Source: an uncultured Paracoccaceae bacterium (GTDB lineage Bacteria; Pseudomonadota; Alphaproteobacteria; Rhodobacterales; Rhodobacteraceae). From it: a DNA stretch of 64,000 nt. The notes under the pieces were generated by a model. That model did no database searches and was not told the DNA's origin. It worked only from the letters and a program-made list of their open reading frames with translations. Location of the stretch: the NCBI GenBank assembly GCA_947497185.1, contig CANMFL010000004.1, forward strand, positions 417,558-481,557. Direction: 5' to 3'. A program made the position numbers and the translations under genes. This document shows positions 63,435 through 64,000 of the stretch, in pieces (the first letter of the stretch is position 1; each line of letters begins with the position of its first letter).

Positions 63435-64000
63435 ATGACGAAGACAATTGATTTTAATAATCTTTCCCGTGGTACTGTTGTTGATAACGAGTATCAGACC
63501 GACGGCGTGACAATTCAGGCTTGGACTTCTGGTGGTACTGGCAATCGGGCGATGATCTTTGACACCGCCAGGCCCACAGGCGGCGACAACGATCTGGCGA
63601 CGAGCAATTTAGGCAAGGCGCTGATCATTTCCGAAGACGGCGACGATTGCGACCCTGACGACAACGCGCGCGGCGGCACATTCAAGTTCACGTTCGACGC
63701 GGGTGCCGACGTTAAGTCGTTGACGTTCCTCGATATCGAAGAAACCGCGCAGGTGCGTTTCTACGATGCGTCCGGCAACTTGATTGCGACGCAAAATATT
63801 GGGGCGACAGGGAACAACGGTCAATCCGTGGCGAACTTCAACGTCGAAGGCGCCTATACAATGGAAGTGCAGCTGTACGGCTCTGGCGCGATTGACAACC
63901 TCGTGTTTGACGACGCGGCTAGCCTCGACGGCACGGTATCCGGTACATCCGGCGATGACGTGATTACGGTAAACTACACGGGTGATCCGGATGGTGACCG
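63435..64000 (+). CDS. Start of an RTX-type secreted protein (truncated by the window end)
   Basis: An open frame starts ATG at 63435, six bases after GAGGAG, and continues without a stop for 188 codons to the window end. The first ~150 residues form a beta-rich domain, MTKTIDFNNLSRGTVVDNEY at the start and FKFTFDAGADVKSLTFLDIE in the middle. At about 168 comes the RTX-like GTVSGTSGDDVI, followed by a TGDPDGDR segment. I recall similar N termini in Rhodobacteraceae RTX proteins that continue into calcium-binding repeats and a Hint domain, but that part lies outside the window. Type I secretion is likely. Confidence 0.75.
   Translation, partial: MTKTIDFNNLSRGTVVDNEYQTDGVTIQAWTSGGTGNRAMIFDTARPTGGDNDLATSNLGKALIISEDGDDCDPDDNARGGTFKFTFDAGADVKSLTFLDIEETAQVRFYDASGNLIATQNIGATGNNGQSVANFNVEGAYTMEVQLYGSGAIDNLVFDDAASLDGTVSGTSGDDVITVNYTGDPDGD

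Noticed and set aside
1..64000. tRNA, rRNA, CRISPR array, transposon or prophage
   Set aside because: None could be recognised by reading; genes are of ordinary chromosomal type with even codon use.

Overview
The window looks like a chromosome segment of a marine alphaproteobacterium of the Rhodobacteraceae (Roseobacter group; Loktanella, Yoonia or Octadecabacter-like is a guess). The evidence is the moderately GC-rich coding, the linked rimP-nusA-ylxR/L7Ae-infB block, dnaK-dnaJ, rnd-lptC-lptA-lptB-hpf-ptsN, argJ-mutT beside secA, many ABC/TRAP/Mrp transporters, and RTX-type secreted proteins. I saw no tRNA, rRNA, CRISPR array, insertion sequence, integrase or phage gene. Most of the window is densely packed core genome; the more accessory-looking parts are the glycan/sulfotransferase block and the secreted RTX proteins.

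Layout. 1-2.6 kb: DJ-1/PfpI-family protein, ubiG, proline iminopeptidase. 2.6-8.1 kb: a complete oligopeptide-type ABC importer (two permeases, a double ATPase, a Tat-exported binding protein). 8.2-9.3 kb: two small unknown envelope proteins. 9.4-14.9 kb: rimP-nusA-ylxR-infB, preceded by a terminator-like hairpin that may attenuate the operon. 15-18.6 kb: YHYH-domain secreted protein, then mutT, argJ and a parvulin-type isomerase on the minus strand. 18.7-24.1 kb: secA, an unrecognised exported protein, and a phosphate-binding-like/OmpA fusion. 24.1-28.2 kb: radC, dnaJ and dnaK on the minus strand with a heat-shock type promoter. 28.4-30.4 kb: bluB, an SH3-like exported protein and an ABC-2 polysaccharide-type permease.

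30.5-37.7 kb: cysQ (with its own terminator), then galU, two paralogous glycosyltransferases, a GT14-type glycosyltransferase and a double-domain sulfotransferase. Read together these could make a sulfated surface glycan: galU supplies UDP-glucose, the transferases build the chain, the sulfotransferase decorates it, CysQ removes PAP, and the ABC-2 permease could export it. This is inference, but it is the best candidate in the window for a little-described system.

37.7-42.2 kb: ptsN, hpf, lptB, lptA, lptC, rnd and a GntR/FCD regulator, all on the minus strand, with no rpoN where many alphaproteobacteria have it. 42.2-45.3 kb: a gene-free stretch, an M10/serralysin-type RTX protease with an unclear 5' end, and a TbpB-like lipoprotein. 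45.3-50.5 kb: a second complete peptide-type ABC importer. 50.8-56.8 kb: a six-gene Mrp-type cation/proton antiporter with fused A and B subunits. 56.9-60.0 kb: a TRAP transporter. 60.0-62.8 kb: an Lrp regulator divergent from 4-hydroxyphenylpyruvate dioxygenase, with a symmetric operator-like sequence between them, then a GAPDH gene. 63.4 kb to the end: the start of a probably large RTX-type secreted protein that runs off the window.

Many ORFs in other frames, some longer than 300 codons, lie over dnaK, secA and others and are treated as shadows.
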